DNA of 64,000 nt from Leptolyngbya sp. BL0902. GTDB lineage: Bacteria > Cyanobacteriota > Cyanobacteriia > Phormidesmidales > Phormidesmidaceae. A program made the translations under genes and the position numbers. A model generated the notes under the pieces. That model did not search any database, had not been told where the DNA came from, and saw nothing but the letters and a program-made list of their open reading frames with translations. This document shows, piece after piece, positions 37,002-46,815 of this stretch (positions are counted from its first letter, which is position 1; each line of letters opens with the position of its first letter). The DNA lies in assembly GCF_016403105.1 (NCBI RefSeq), contig NZ_CP046155.1, forward strand, positions 3,191,906 through 3,255,905. The letters run 5' to 3'.

Positions 37002-39161
37002 CTAACGCCGGGGATTCTCTAGGATTTCCTGCACTTGCTCGCTGGGAGTATAACGATAGCCCCAAATCGCTTGGTCAGAGTCATCTAGAACTTGAGGCGT
37101 TACCATTACCAACACCTCATTCCTGCTGCTAGTTGTGGTTTCGCTCCTGAATAAAGCACCCAGGATGGGAATATCCCCTAAGATTGGTACCTTGCTGACG
37201 TCTGTACGTTCAGATTCTTGAATGATCCCGGTAAGCAGCAAGGTTTGTCCATCCCGTAGACGGATGGAACCAGATGACACCTCACGGGTTGATAAGAGGC
37301 CAATCACGTTAGCCCCTGCCGCCGTATTAATCGTTTGTGAACCTGTCAATGATGTAACTCGCGGCGCTACGTTGAGCGTGACGAAGCCATTATCATCGAT
37401 TCTTTCTACCTGAAGGTTCAAGGTTAAGCCAGCAGGCGTTCGATCAACTGTTGTAGTAATGACAGGTGGTGTGCTGGTAGATACCGTTGACGTGATATCA
37501 GTGACGACATCCTGGGTCAGGTTGACAGAAGCAGCTTGACCTTCCTGGACAATTAAGGTAGGGTCAGTCAGAATTTTGCCGTTTCCGCTGCTAACTTGAG
37601 CTTGAATTTGGACTAGAATTTGCGACGGAATTGAGAAGAGAGAAGCACCAGGATTGACTGAAGTAATACCTCCTGGCGCAATCGGTGAAGGTACTCCAGC
37701 AGGAGACCTGCCTCCAAAATTAATTACCCCAGCACCACCTGTATTGATGATACCCAGATCTCCAACCGCTGTTGAGAAACTGGTGCCAAATCGATCAATG
37801 GCGCTGAGATTAATGTCAATAATTTTGACATTAACAGCAACTTGACGACGGCGTAAATCTAATCGAGTAACGTACTCACTTGCTAGGTTAACTAACGCAG
37901 TTTCGCCGATTAGAGTAATGGAGTTGAGTCGATCATCAGTGACAACTTGTAGTCCACGAAGAGGTGTTGCCACCTGACTATCATCAGGAGGACTAAAGGT
38001 GAGAGGCACAATTTGTGTGGAATCAAATTCAAGAACTCTTGTGATAGGAAGTGTATTTTCATCACTTCCTTCAATAGATACAGTTTCAATTTGGGGACGA
38101 GTCACCAACTGCGTAGCTTCAGCACCCAAAGATGCCAAAAAACCAGCCGCTTGAACAGCTCCAGCTTGATTTAAGCGAAGTGTTCGACTGACAAGGCTTC
38201 GGGCACCATCGGGTAATCTTGGTCCAACATAGATTGAGCGGCCCACCCTGTTAGCCTGTAGGCCAGAAATACGGAGGACGTGGTTAAACACATCCTGCAC
38301 CGATTCATTTTCAATATCGAGGCTGACCAATGTATCTGAATTGCCTTCTCCCGGAGCACTACTGCCAGCCGTACCAGGGGCGAAGACCAAATTCATGCCA
38401 GCGGCCCGTGCCAGAAGGCCCAGAACTTCGCGGGCAGGGGCATCACGCAACAGTAGGCGAGGGATGCGCTCATTGGTACCGAGGTCAATGGTGAATGGAA
38501 TAATCGTGGTTTCCGCAAAGGACATATCGCCCACCGGGGGAGCCACAGCACGGGGCAAGAAAGGGGGAGCCTGTTGCAGTTGGGGCCGGGGCACGGGCAC
38601 ACCGTCGATTACCACTTCGGGGTTAGGCACCAGCACATCGGGCTGGGCCGGGGGCGGCATAACGGGGATAGGTTCAGCGGCCTGGGCTAGGGCGGGGGGC
38701 GTTTCGGGGCCGGGTACCGTCACCAGGGTATCGGGGACGGGGGTGGGCGCTTGGCGGGTTTCGCCATCGGGCCGCAGGGAGAGGACGACCCGGTTGCGGC
38801 GGGAATTGATTTGGCTGACGGGGGCTTGGTCGGTGCCTTCAATGGTGACACGGACACTGTTGGCATCGAGGGGCACCACCGAAACACTGGCAATGCCGGG
38901 AGCGGGGTTCTCCTGTTGGAAAAGCTCGCCTTCGGGCAAATTGAGCTGGGTGCGGGTAAGGTCGGCCCGCAGGGTATTGCCCTGGTGGACGGTAAAGACA
39001 TCGCCATTGCCGCCCTCGGTGTCAAACACGAGGTCTAGGCCCTGGGCAGTGGGGTTGAGGCGGACATTGGTGATGCTAGCTGCCGCCGTGGCCGGAGATG
39101 CCACCAGGGCAAGGAGCGCACCACTCATCAACAGGGGGGATAAACGGGTTAAAGGGTTCAC
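37002..39161 (-). CDS. pilQ: type IV pilus secretin
   Basis: Forms the outer-membrane ring through which the pilus passes. It has 719 residues. After the signal peptide, an AMIN domain (about 28-130, ITNVRLNPTAQGLDLVFDTE) is followed by a long Pro-rich linker, STN and N0/N1 domains, and the secretin domain with VPILGDIPILGALFRSET, the family hallmark. Codons 1-260 or so are very GC-rich, while the rest is visibly AT-rich (change near 38340-38390), as if the C-terminal part came from another source. Last gene of pilM-N-O-Q. Confidence 0.95.
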   Translation of the reverse strand: MNPLTRLSPLLMSGALLALVASPATAAASITNVRLNPTAQGLDLVFDTEGGNGDVFTVHQGNTLRADLTRTQLNLPEGELFQQENPAPGIASVSVVPLDANSVRVTIEGTDQAPVSQINSRRNRVVLSLRPDGETRQAPTPVPDTLVTVPGPETPPALAQAAEPIPVMPPPAQPDVLVPNPEVVIDGVPVPRPQLQQAPPFLPRAVAPPVGDMSFAETTIIPFTIDLGTNERIPRLLLRDAPAREVLGLLARAAGMNLVFAPGTAGSSAPGEGNSDTLVSLDIENESVQDVFNHVLRISGLQANRVGRSIYVGPRLPDGARSLVSRTLRLNQAGAVQAAGFLASLGAEATQLVTRPQIETVSIEGSDENTLPITRVLEFDSTQIVPLTFSPPDDSQVATPLRGLQVVTDDRLNSITLIGETALVNLASEYVTRLDLRRRQVAVNVKIIDINLSAIDRFGTSFSTAVGDLGIINTGGAGVINFGGRSPAGVPSPIAPGGITSVNPGASLFSIPSQILVQIQAQVSSGNGKILTDPTLIVQEGQAASVNLTQDVVTDITSTVSTSTPPVITTTVDRTPAGLTLNLQVERIDDNGFVTLNVAPRVTSLTGSQTINTAAGANVIGLLSTREVSSGSIRLRDGQTLLLTGIIQESERTDVSKVPILGDIPILGALFRSETTTSSRNEVLVMVTPQVLDDSDQAIWGYRYTPSEQVQEILENPRR

Positions 39162-39247
39162 AGGTCACTCCTCATTCACGGTTGCGGTGGCAGGTTTTCA
39201 GGATGTTCAGCGATGCAGGATCAGGGCTGTGGTAGATGGAATTAGCG

Positions 39248-40147
39248 TTAGCCACCCTCCGGCGGCGGCGCACCTTCGGCTCCAGCTTCGGCCTCCGGCG
39301 GGGGCGGCGGCGGGGGTGGTTCGGTGGGATCAATGGCAGGCACCAAGACCTCTAGGGTGAAGGTGGTATTCAGTGGACGGGTAATGCCCTGCACCTGCTC
39401 CTCGGAAATGCCTGCCCGCAGGGGGGCCTGCTCCTGTTCAAGGTCACGGATTACAATCAGGGGTTCTAGCCGCTCGATGTTGCGGAGAATATTCAGGGTT
39501 TGGGGAAACAACGCCTGCATACTCACGGACACAGACTGGGAATTGATTTTGCCCTCCAGTTCTACCGGGGCAGCGGCCCAGGGGATCACTTCCGTGGGGG
39601 TAAACTCCCAAAGCTCAGAGGCATAGAGCACCCGCTGAATGACTGGATCTCCAGCAAATTCGGCCCGAATCCGGGCAATTTGGGCCTGATTTAGCCCCAG
39701 CCCCGCCAGTTGCCCTTGGTCGATGCGGTCAAAGTCAGAGCGCAGCACGTCTTCAATGGCGGCATTGCTGTTCTGAATCTGTTGGTTGATGTCAATCAGC
39801 AGAGTTTCGAGGCTGGTGCTAGTGCCCAACAGACCATAGACCGCCACCCGTTGCTGAATGACCTCATCCAACTGGGCTTGGAGCACCGCCAAATCTTGCA
39901 GACTGGCCCGCTGCTGATCTACCTGGGCCTGGACGGTGTTAACTTCGGTCTGGACAGCGGTAATTTGCTGTCGCACAGGCCGCACCAGGAAGTTATACAG
40001 CGCAAAGGACGCCGCCACCCCCAGCAGCACAATGGCCAAAGCCTGCACCGGAGGGGTAAGCTGCATCCCAAACACCGTGGGATAGGCGGGGCCAAGGTCA
40101 AACTCTTGGCCCTCCTCAACGGGCATAAAATCGCCAGATGCCGTCAT
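39248..40147 (-). CDS. pilO: type IV pilus inner-membrane protein PilO
   Basis: Alignment-complex protein paired with PilN. It has 299 residues: a short cytoplasmic start (MTASGDFMPVEEGQEFDLGP), one membrane helix (VQALAIVLLGVAASFALYNF), a coiled coil, and a ferredoxin-like periplasmic part. The end is a proline and glycine tail (PPPPPPPPEAEAGAEGAPP) not required in the family. Its start overlaps the pilN stop. Confidence 0.9.
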   Translation of the reverse strand: MTASGDFMPVEEGQEFDLGPAYPTVFGMQLTPPVQALAIVLLGVAASFALYNFLVRPVRQQITAVQTEVNTVQAQVDQQRASLQDLAVLQAQLDEVIQQRVAVYGLLGTSTSLETLLIDINQQIQNSNAAIEDVLRSDFDRIDQGQLAGLGLNQAQIARIRAEFAGDPVIQRVLYASELWEFTPTEVIPWAAAPVELEGKINSQSVSVSMQALFPQTLNILRNIERLEPLIVIRDLEQEQAPLRAGISEEQVQGITRPLNTTFTLEVLVPAIDPTEPPPPPPPPEAEAGAEGAPPPEGG

Positions 40148-40929
40148 TACTCGATCACTCCTGTTTCTCTGAGGGCACGTAACCGGGCTACGAGACCGAC
40201 CGCTCCCTGCCGCTCTAGTTCATCAATTAACTCGGCAGAGGGGGTGCTGGTAATGTTGGCGCGGAGGGTGTAGTCCACTAGGTAGCTGGGCACATTGGGC
40301 GGCGTCCCAGGGCAGCGGCCCTGAACCTGGGGATCCAAGAGTTCATCCTGCTGATCCGCCTCGGTAATAGCCACAGTACCCGCCTCCAGCAGGGGCGACC
40401 GTTGCAGCACCAGGGCAAAGTCGTTGATGTCCTCAAAGGAGCAGGCTACCCCCTCAATGGTGAGCCCCCCCGCTGAGGCAACGGTGGCCTCTGGGGTAAT
40501 GGCTGGGATCAGGCCGCCATCCTGGGTAATGGTAGTGATTTGAATGCGGCTGGGGGTGCGGTCGCGAATATCCTCCAGCAAGGCCGACCAAGGCACAATC
40601 TCGTTAAAAATAGAGACAAAGGCGCTGTTTTCGGCCCGCACGGCATCAATTTGCCCCTGAATGTTGCCAGCCTCGGCAAGCTGAGCCTGAATTTGAGCAA
40701 GTTCGTTGTCTAGCGACACCTTGCGGGCCTGGAGCTGCCGGAGCTGCCCCTGGCTGACAATCCAGTAGACCCCAGCCAAACCAATGGGCACCAAGGCCCC
40801 CAGCAAGCCATAGATGAGCGGTCGCCGATCCGCCGGAGCTGCGCCGCCACCGCCGCCCTTGGCCCTTGGTTTAGCGTCATAGACGCGAACTTCACGATCC
40901 TTGAGAAAGTTAATATCGAGGCTATACAT
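40147..40929 (-). CDS. pilN: type IV pilus inner-membrane protein PilN
   Basis: 260 residues beginning MYSLDINFLKDREVRVYDAK; the INFL motif is the PilM-binding segment, here as DINFLKDRE. It has one membrane helix (IYGLLGALVPIGLAGVYWIV), a coiled coil and a periplasmic domain. The overlap with pilO (TAATG) shows coupling. The last 50 residues are more variable. Confidence 0.92.
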   Translation of the reverse strand: MYSLDINFLKDREVRVYDAKPRAKGGGGGAAPADRRPLIYGLLGALVPIGLAGVYWIVSQGQLRQLQARKVSLDNELAQIQAQLAEAGNIQGQIDAVRAENSAFVSIFNEIVPWSALLEDIRDRTPSRIQITTITQDGGLIPAITPEATVASAGGLTIEGVACSFEDINDFALVLQRSPLLEAGTVAITEADQQDELLDPQVQGRCPGTPPNVPSYLVDYTLRANITSTPSAELIDELERQGAVGLVARLRALRETGVIE

Positions 40930-40931
40930 GG

Positions 40932-42038
40932 CTACATCACCTCCCGTAGGCCCAACCCAATCACCGTGGCCAGCCCCGCCCGCTGACTTTCGGGGATGTC
41001 CTCGGTTAGCTCTAAGGACAGGGCCGAAATCGGGTCAATCTGGCTGGTGGGAATGCTCAACCGCTGGGCCAAGAACTCATCCAGTTGGCCAATGGAGGCC
41101 CCCGGCCCCGCCAGCAATAACTGGGCCACCTCCATGTCTTCCTCTTGGTTGAGGTAGAAGTCGATGGATCGACGCAGTTCGTCGGATAACTCGCCCAGCA
41201 CCCGCAGCATGGCGGTCGTCCCCGGATTGGTGCCGCCCCCCACCTGCATCGCCCCCACCGTATCCATACTCTGAACGGGGACGGTCATCCCCTGAAGCAG
41301 CTCCGTATTGCGGGAGGGAGGCAGGTTCATGGCCCGACTGAGGGCGCTTTGGATCTGAAATGTTCCGGTGGGCACCGTGCGGGAAAAGTGGGGCACCCCA
41401 TCCACCACAATGGAAATTTCGGTGCTTTCAAACTCAATATCCACCACGGCGGCGGCTTCCTGGGGTGTGAACTGCCGTAGCTGTTCGCGAATGGTGCGAA
41501 TCAGGGCAAAGCTAGAGGTTTCTAGCACATTCAGCCCCAGCCCTGCTTGGGCAAACACATCAATGTAGGGGTCGGTCAAATCCTTGCGTACCCCCACCAG
41601 CAGCACCTTCACCTTCTCGATGCCGTCCTCATCCACAAAGTAGCCCAGCTTTTGGTAGTCCACGTCGGCCTCTTCGCGGGGGAAGGGCAGGTAGAGGCTG
41701 GCCTCCTGGTTCAGCACCATCTCCCGCAGTTCCTCGTCATCCAACTCCGAGGGCACCGGGATAATCTTGGCAATGGCCCGCCCAGGAATGGCTGTGGTGG
41801 CCCGCTTCACCTTCACCTTGCTCTGGGTCAGCAAAGCCTGAATGGCGTCGGCCATGGCGGCGGAGTCAATGATTTGACCTTCCTCGTAGACCCCCTCCGG
41901 CAACTCCACCGACTCTAGGGCGGCCAGCTTCAGGCTGTTGCCCTGTTTCTTGAGCTGGGCCAGGGTGACTTTATCGGGGGCCAGTTCGATACCCACACCC
42001 CGAGGTTTGCGACTAAAAAGAGCTTTTAAACTATCCAC
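40932..42038 (-). CDS. pilM: type IV pilus assembly ATPase-like PilM
   Basis: Cytoplasmic actin-like protein binding PilN. I choose GTG 42038 (MDSLKALFSRKPRGVGIELA), 368 residues; an upstream TTG would add 21 non-conserved residues. Motifs are the N-terminal GVGIELAPDKVTLAQLKK, the VVDIEFESTEISIVVDGVPHF phosphate loop and LLLAGPGASIGQLDEFLAQR. First gene of the operon; the 460-bp gap to divergent purT shows no other feature. Confidence 0.93.
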   Translation of the reverse strand: MDSLKALFSRKPRGVGIELAPDKVTLAQLKKQGNSLKLAALESVELPEGVYEEGQIIDSAAMADAIQALLTQSKVKVKRATTAIPGRAIAKIIPVPSELDDEELREMVLNQEASLYLPFPREEADVDYQKLGYFVDEDGIEKVKVLLVGVRKDLTDPYIDVFAQAGLGLNVLETSSFALIRTIREQLRQFTPQEAAAVVDIEFESTEISIVVDGVPHFSRTVPTGTFQIQSALSRAMNLPPSRNTELLQGMTVPVQSMDTVGAMQVGGGTNPGTTAMLRVLGELSDELRRSIDFYLNQEEDMEVAQLLLAGPGASIGQLDEFLAQRLSIPTSQIDPISALSLELTEDIPESQRAGLATVIGLGLREVM

Positions 42039-42498
42039 GACAGTATCCGCCAAGTGGGTAAATGAACGCCAGTTCGTCCCATGGCCCCAAAGCCACGACA
42101 ACCCTTAAACCAAATCCTCAAAACCCTTGCAGATAGGGGATTTAGTGATGCTAAGGAGAGCTGAAGAATACCCCGGCCCCCCAAGCGCTAACGAATGGTA
42201 CACAATTTGTTTGAGAATTTCCACTGTGATCTAGAGGCTCAAAATGGTGGTGATATCCTTCGCAAAAAAGATAGAGATGCGCCCTGCCGTTAGAGACGTC
42301 ACCGGAGCAACGACCCTGCCGCCTAGACCCCAGCAATGGTCATAACGTCTAGCCTTATCAGCGATACTAGCGAGATTTCCGGAAACTGAGCCATTAATAT
42401 TGAGAAACGTCATGGCAATGGGGATCAGGCCCCGTTGCCCCGTTCGCCTCCCCCGGTTTGACCCACCGCCCCACCGTTGTTTATTCCCCGTAGATCCT

Positions 42499-43698
42499 AT
42501 GACCCTCTCCCTTGGCACCCCCCTCACCGAATTGGCCCAGCGTTTGCTTTTGCTGGGGTCGGGCGAGTTGGGGCGCGAGGTAGCCCTGGAGGCTATCCGC
42601 CTGGGGCTGGAGGTGATTGCGGTGGATCGCTACGACCACGCCCCCGCCATGGCCCTGGCCCATCGCCGCCACGTCATTGACATGCTGGACGGGGAGGCCC
42701 TGCGGCGGGTGATCACCCAAGAGCAGCCCAGCCTGATTGTGCCAGAGGTCGAAGCCATCGCCACCGATACCCTAGTGGCCCTAGAGGCCGAGGGCTGGCG
42801 CGTCATCCCCACCGCCCGCGCCACCCAACTCACTATGAACCGCGAGGGCATCCGCCGCCTAGCCGCCGAGGAACTGGGCCTGAAAACTTCCCCCTACCGC
42901 TTTGCCGCCACCGAAGCCGAGTACCTGGCCGCCGTGGATGCGGTGGGTCTGCCCTGCGTGGTAAAGCCGATCATGAGCTCCTCCGGCAAGGGCCAAAGCA
43001 CCGTGCGGTCGGAGGCCGACGTGAAAGCCGCCTGGGCCTATGCCCGCGAAGCCGGACGAGGCAAAAGCGACCGGGTGATCGTGGAAGGGTTCATCCCCTT
43101 CGACACCGAAATTACCCTGCTGACGGTGCGGGCCAGCGACGGCACCCACTTCTGCCCCCCCATCGGCCACCGCCAAGAGTCCGGCGACTATCGCGAATCC
43201 TGGCAACCCTGTCCCCTCCACCCTGATACCCTGGCCACCTGCCAAGCCATCGCCCGCCAAATCACCGACGCCCTCGGCGGCTGGGGGCTCTTCGGCGTGG
43301 AACTGTTCATCGCTGGAGCCCCTAACCAGCCCCAAACCGTCTACTTTAGCGAAGTTAGCCCCCGCCCCCACGACACGGGCATGGTAACGCTGGTCAGCCA
43401 ACACCAGTCGGAATTTGAACTGCACGTTCGGGCCATCCTGGGCCTACCCATCGGCGAGATCACCCAAATCCAGCCCGGTGCCTCGGCGGTGATCCTCGCC
43501 CCCGGCCCCAGCAATGCTCCCCGCTACGAAGGCTTAGAAGCTGCCCTGCAAGTGCCAACCAGCAAAGTTCGCCTCTTTGGCAAACCCACCGCCAGCCCCA
43601 ACCGCCGCCTCGGCGTGGCCCTTGCCCTGGGCGACACCGTAGAACAGGCCAAGGAACGCGCCATCGCCTGCGCCCAAGAGGTTAAGGTCATCCTATAA
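42499..43698 (+). CDS. purT: formate-dependent phosphoribosylglycinamide formyltransferase
   Basis: Catalyses formylation of GAR with formate and ATP, an alternative to PurN. It has 399 residues from ATG 42499 ([20 protein letters not shown]). The ATP-grasp fold is shown by [13 protein letters not shown], the lysine in [14 protein letters not shown], and the metal-binding [14 protein letters not shown]. Upstream in-frame extension to 42400 is not conserved. Monocistronic. Confidence 0.96.
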   Translation: MTLSLGTPLTELAQRLLLLGSGELGREVALEAIRLGLEVIAVDRYDHAPAMALAHRRHVIDMLDGEALRRVITQEQPSLIVPEVEAIATDTLVALEAEGWRVIPTARATQLTMNREGIRRLAAEELGLKTSPYRFAATEAEYLAAVDAVGLPCVVKPIMSSSGKGQSTVRSEADVKAAWAYAREAGRGKSDRVIVEGFIPFDTEITLLTVRASDGTHFCPPIGHRQESGDYRESWQPCPLHPDTLATCQAIARQITDALGGWGLFGVELFIAGAPNQPQTVYFSEVSPRPHDTGMVTLVSQHQSEFELHVRAILGLPIGEITQIQPGASAVILAPGPSNAPRYEGLEAALQVPTSKVRLFGKPTASPNRRLGVALALGDTVEQAKERAIACAQEVKVIL

Positions 43699-43847
43699 AT
43701 CCAACCCGCCACCGTTGGGGCAAAGAAACCTCGCCCCAAATGCCCTTGAGCCGATGCCACCTGGCATTTTGGCGCACCTTTAACCAGACTTCTGGGCCTT
43801 GGGATCGTGTTGTTGTTGAGGAATGGATAGCAATGAAGCGCTAGACA

Positions 43848-44372
43848 TTAGCGATTCATGTCCTGAAACACTTCACTTCTAGCTCGACGGATGGCCTGGT
43901 GGCTGGGGTCATTGCGGATTTGCTGGCGCAACGCATCCCGCTGACGAGTGAGGGATCGCCGCTGGGCCTCGTTGGTGGTGTTGCGTAATTGTTGTCGCAG
44001 GGCACTGTCTCGCTCTTGCAGTTGGCGCACCCGGTCGGAATAGGGCAACCGTTCTTCAAATTGCCGCCGCAAAGCGTTACGTTCCTGCTCGGTGCGAGCC
44101 GAGTCTATCGCCGCCTGTAAGTTTTGCATTTCTCTTAGCAGTTGGTCATTCCCCCGCCGCAGGTTGATGATTCCGTTATCAACCGAGGTAGATCGACGAC
44201 GATTATTCGGGGCACAAAGGTGTTCTAGGTTGAGTACCGACCCACCCGGCAATTCTGCGTAACACACATAATCCACATTGCCTGTTAGGCTAGCCATTGC
44301 CCCAGGGACGACCACCGACCACCCCACCAGACTGACCAAACCGCTCACGACAAACTTTCGCATACTAGACAT
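43848..44372 (-). CDS. secreted coiled-coil protein A2
   Basis: 174 residues from ATG 44372, which has GAGGGAGG at proper spacing. There is a signal peptide (MRKFVVSGLVSLVGWSVVVP, ending GAMAS), a short N-terminal domain with two cysteines (YVCYAELPGGSVLNLEHLCA), and then an Arg/Gln/Glu-rich coiled coil (about residues 65-165). The CYxxxxxGxxxxLxxLC pattern is seen in secreted cyanobacterial proteins of unknown role. It is the last gene of the B2-C-A2 unit. Its copy at 46065 differs at one residue (Asn for Thr at about 127). Confidence 0.8.
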   Translation of the reverse strand: MSSMRKFVVSGLVSLVGWSVVVPGAMASLTGNVDYVCYAELPGGSVLNLEHLCAPNNRRRSTSVDNGIINLRRGNDQLLREMQNLQAAIDSARTEQERNALRRQFEERLPYSDRVRQLQERDSALRQQLRNTTNEAQRRSLTRQRDALRQQIRNDPSHQAIRRARSEVFQDMNR

Positions 44373-44373
44373 A

Positions 44374-44550
44374 TCACACCTCCCTCAATGAAGAAATTAA
44401 AATAAGTAAGATAGAGAACTCGATCAGTATCAATAGAAGTGCCCATATATCCGCTCTAAACTTAGCCCATTGGGCAAGGATTCCATCGCCCCAAGAGCTT
44501 GCTGATTGACTCTTAGGACGACGGAAAAACCGATATTGAGATCTATCCAT
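44374..44550 (-). CDS. 58-residue single-span membrane protein (gene C)
   Basis: ATG 44550 to TGA 44374: MDRSQYRFFRRPKSQSASSW, a basic start, then GILAQWAKFRADIW and a hydrophobic span (ALLLILIEFSILLILISSL) ending REV. Its last codons supply the Shine-Dalgarno of A2 and its stop is one base before the A2 start codon, so they should be coupled. No homologue recognised. In the second copy (46591-46766) one T is missing and the frame is broken, so either C is dispensable or it is not translated. Confidence 0.6.
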   Translation of the reverse strand: MDRSQYRFFRRPKSQSASSWGDGILAQWAKFRADIWALLLILIEFSILLILISSLREV

Positions 44551-44599
44551 GGGCTGTAAAGTCAGTGCTAAATTCACCTTACAGCCGTAGGACATAGGC

Positions 44600-45373
44600 T
44601 TAGTTCAGGGGGCAGCTATCTTCCACCCGTTCCCCGTTAAAGTTCACATCAGGATGAGCATAGCTAAGCAGATCGCCAACTGCGTTGAAGGCATCGCCAC
44701 CATAGTACTGAGGATTATTCAACACATAGCCCAGACTAGGAGTAGTGGTTGCCCCAGCCCGTTGCCCTTGCCGACTCAGGCTAGGTGAGTAACCTATTGC
44801 GGTAACGAAAGAATCCGTGGGAGCGTAGTTTACCCAAGAATCATAGTGGTGCGCCTGACGCCAGTAGCCCGGAGAGCACCATTCGCTACTGACTACCACG
44901 TCATCTTTGTTCCAGCAAAAGGTAACGTGGCTGATGTCCTTATTATCAAACCCAAACAGCCCGGTATCCGAGGCCGTCTGAGGGGTGTACACCCAAACAT
45001 TAGCTCCCTGCCCAGCTTTAACAATCACAGCACCAATGGTGTTGCCGGAAGCACTCCAGTTAAAGACCTTGCCGTCACTGCCAGAAATCGTAAGGGTATT
45101 GCTATGAACTAGGGTGCCGTCCACATCATAGAAGTTGGCCGTTTCAGTGATATTGGGTGCACCTTCCGCACCACCGTCATCGATTTTCCAACCATAGGTG
45201 TAATCACCCTCGAGTTGTGCACATTCAGCACCAGCATTGCCAGAGCTCCAGTTGCTATAAACAACTGGATTAGTAGCGGCTTGAGCCGGACTCACCAGGG
45301 GAACTGTGGAGAACACCCCCAAGCCCAGCGCTAAGCCTAGAGCTACACCTTTTTTAGCATGAGACATTTGCAT
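44600..45373 (-). CDS. secreted protein B2 with CSPGYWRQ motif
   Basis: 257 residues. Signal peptide (KGVALGLALGLGVFSTVPLV, then SPAQAA); an N-terminal beta-rich domain with GAVIVKAGQGANVWVYTPQT, then VTFCWN; and a C-terminal region starting EWCSPGYWRQAHHYDSW and ending GERVEDSCPLN. CxPGYW motifs followed by a Trp occur in extracellular bacterial proteins of unknown function. It is paralogous to B1 (46816) with the same ends but far lower identity than the A pair. No anchor is seen, so it may be released or held by partners. Confidence 0.75.
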   Translation of the reverse strand: MQMSHAKKGVALGLALGLGVFSTVPLVSPAQAATNPVVYSNWSSGNAGAECAQLEGDYTYGWKIDDGGAEGAPNITETANFYDVDGTLVHSNTLTISGSDGKVFNWSASGNTIGAVIVKAGQGANVWVYTPQTASDTGLFGFDNKDISHVTFCWNKDDVVVSSEWCSPGYWRQAHHYDSWVNYAPTDSFVTAIGYSPSLSRQGQRAGATTTPSLGYVLNNPQYYGGDAFNAVGDLLSYAHPDVNFNGERVEDSCPLN

Positions 45374-45983
45374 TGTTTTTATTCACTCAAAAATTCGAGA
45401 ACATAGATACAAGCACAAAACATTGAAACCACGTGTGATCGCTGACGATGAACTATGTTGTGCACGCGCCTAAATATAGACAACTCCAGCCCAAGGCAGA
45501 ATCATCTAAATCTATATCTTGGTTGATGCAGAAACTCTGAAAGCTAGTTTGGAACGACCAAGCGCAAAGCCAAAACTACCTATCTCGATCTCTAGGACTC
45601 CTCGGCAAGTTACTGAGAAGGCTAGTCATTACAACCCACGAAGCGACTACTCATGTTGTTGCGTTTGTTATCTTGGGTACAAAACATAGCACCTACGTAT
45701 TCTCCCTGACAACTTATCTGTGGTGATTACGGACTTATATTACCTAAATTCGTATAGGTGCATATTTTCAGCTCTTATGGAAGTCTTTTTATAGGTTTTT
45801 TGGTCCTATCCTTCCCCTGCGCATTGAGGACATAACGGACAAAAAAGACTATAGCGAGCACTTGAGGCTCATGACATTACTCTGTAGCATCACCCCCAAG
45901 AAGGGCTAAAGCAGGTATGGGAATACTTAGAAGAGCATCCATATAATTCATGAAAATCCCAGGAGCCTTAAGGCTTTGAGCCG
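45374..45983. other. gene-free AT-rich interval upstream of B2
   Basis: About 610 bp without a supported gene. It contains an inverted pair AGTCTTTTT (45782-45790) / AAAAAGACT near 45840-45850 and otherwise no clear terminator or promoter. Since B2-C-A2 are on the minus strand, its promoter should be here. Confidence 0.6.
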
Positions 45984-46064
45984 TGCATTTCGGCATACCC
46001 TTAGCCAGACTTCTGGGCCTTGAAATCGTGTTGTTGTTGGGAAATAGTCATGAAGCGCTAGGCA

Positions 46065-46589
46065 TTAGCGATTCATGTCCTGAAACACTTCACTTCTAGC
46101 TCGACGGATAGCCTGGTGGCTGGGGTCATTGCGGATTTGCTGGCGCAACGCATCCCGCTGACGAGTGAGGGATCGCCGCTGGGCCTCGTTGGTGGTAGTG
46201 CGTAATTGTTGTCGCAGGGCACTGTCTCGCTCTTGCAGTTGGCGCACCCGGTCGGAATAGGGCAAGCGTTCTTCAAATTGCCGCCGCAAAGCGTTACGTT
46301 CCTGCTCAGTGCGAGCCGAGTCTATCGCCGCCTGCAAGTTTTGCATTTCTCTTAGCAGTTGGTCATTCCCCCGCCGCAGGTTGATGATTCCGTTATCAAC
46401 CGAGGTAGATCGACGACGATTATTCGGGGCACAAAGGTGTTCTAGATTTAGCACCGACCCACCCGGCAATTCTGCATAACACACATAATCCACATTGCCT
46501 GTTAGGCTAGCCATTGCCCCAGGGACAACCACCGACCACCCCACCAGGCTAACCAAACCGCTCACGACAAACTTTCGCATACTAGACAT
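46065..46589 (-). CDS. secreted coiled-coil protein A1
   Basis: 174 residues, the same as A2 except for Thr instead of Asn at one coiled-coil position. Same signal peptide, cysteine pair (YVCYAEL...LEHLCA) and Arg/Gln-rich helix. Its ribosome-binding site GAGGGAGG is conserved. It follows the frameshifted copy of gene C. Confidence 0.8.
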   Translation of the reverse strand: MSSMRKFVVSGLVSLVGWSVVVPGAMASLTGNVDYVCYAELPGGSVLNLEHLCAPNNRRRSTSVDNGIINLRRGNDQLLREMQNLQAAIDSARTEQERNALRRQFEERLPYSDRVRQLQERDSALRQQLRTTTNEAQRRSLTRQRDALRQQIRNDPSHQAIRRARSEVFQDMNR

Positions 46590-46590
46590 A

Positions 46591-46766
46591 TCACACCTCC
46601 CTCAATGGAAAAATTAAAATAAGTAAGATAGAGAACTCGATCAGTATCAATAGAAGTGCTCACATATCCGCTCTAAACTTAGCCCATTAGGCAAGGATTC
46701 CATCGTCCCAAGAGCTTGCTGATTGACTCTTAGGACGACGGAAAACTGATGTTGAGATCTATCCAT
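46591..46766 (-). pseudogene. frameshifted copy of gene C
   Basis: The segment aligns base for base with 44374-44550 but has four instead of five T after the first 10 codons, plus a few substitutions. The frame after MDRSQHQF changes, and it stops after about 40 codons, losing the membrane span. The SD for A1 is retained. Confidence 0.7.
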
Positions 46767-46815
46767 GGGCTGTAAAGTCAGCGCTAAATTCACCTTACAG
46801 CCGTAGGATATAGCC

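Larger units (their letters stand above)
43762..44640. repeat. duplicated segment, copy 2
   Basis: About 880 bp that match 45984-46856, beginning near CAGACTTCTGGGCCTTG, covering A2, gene C and the 3' end of B2. Identity is very high through A and C (one residue difference in A), then falls off within B. See the finding on gene conversion. Confidence 0.9.
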
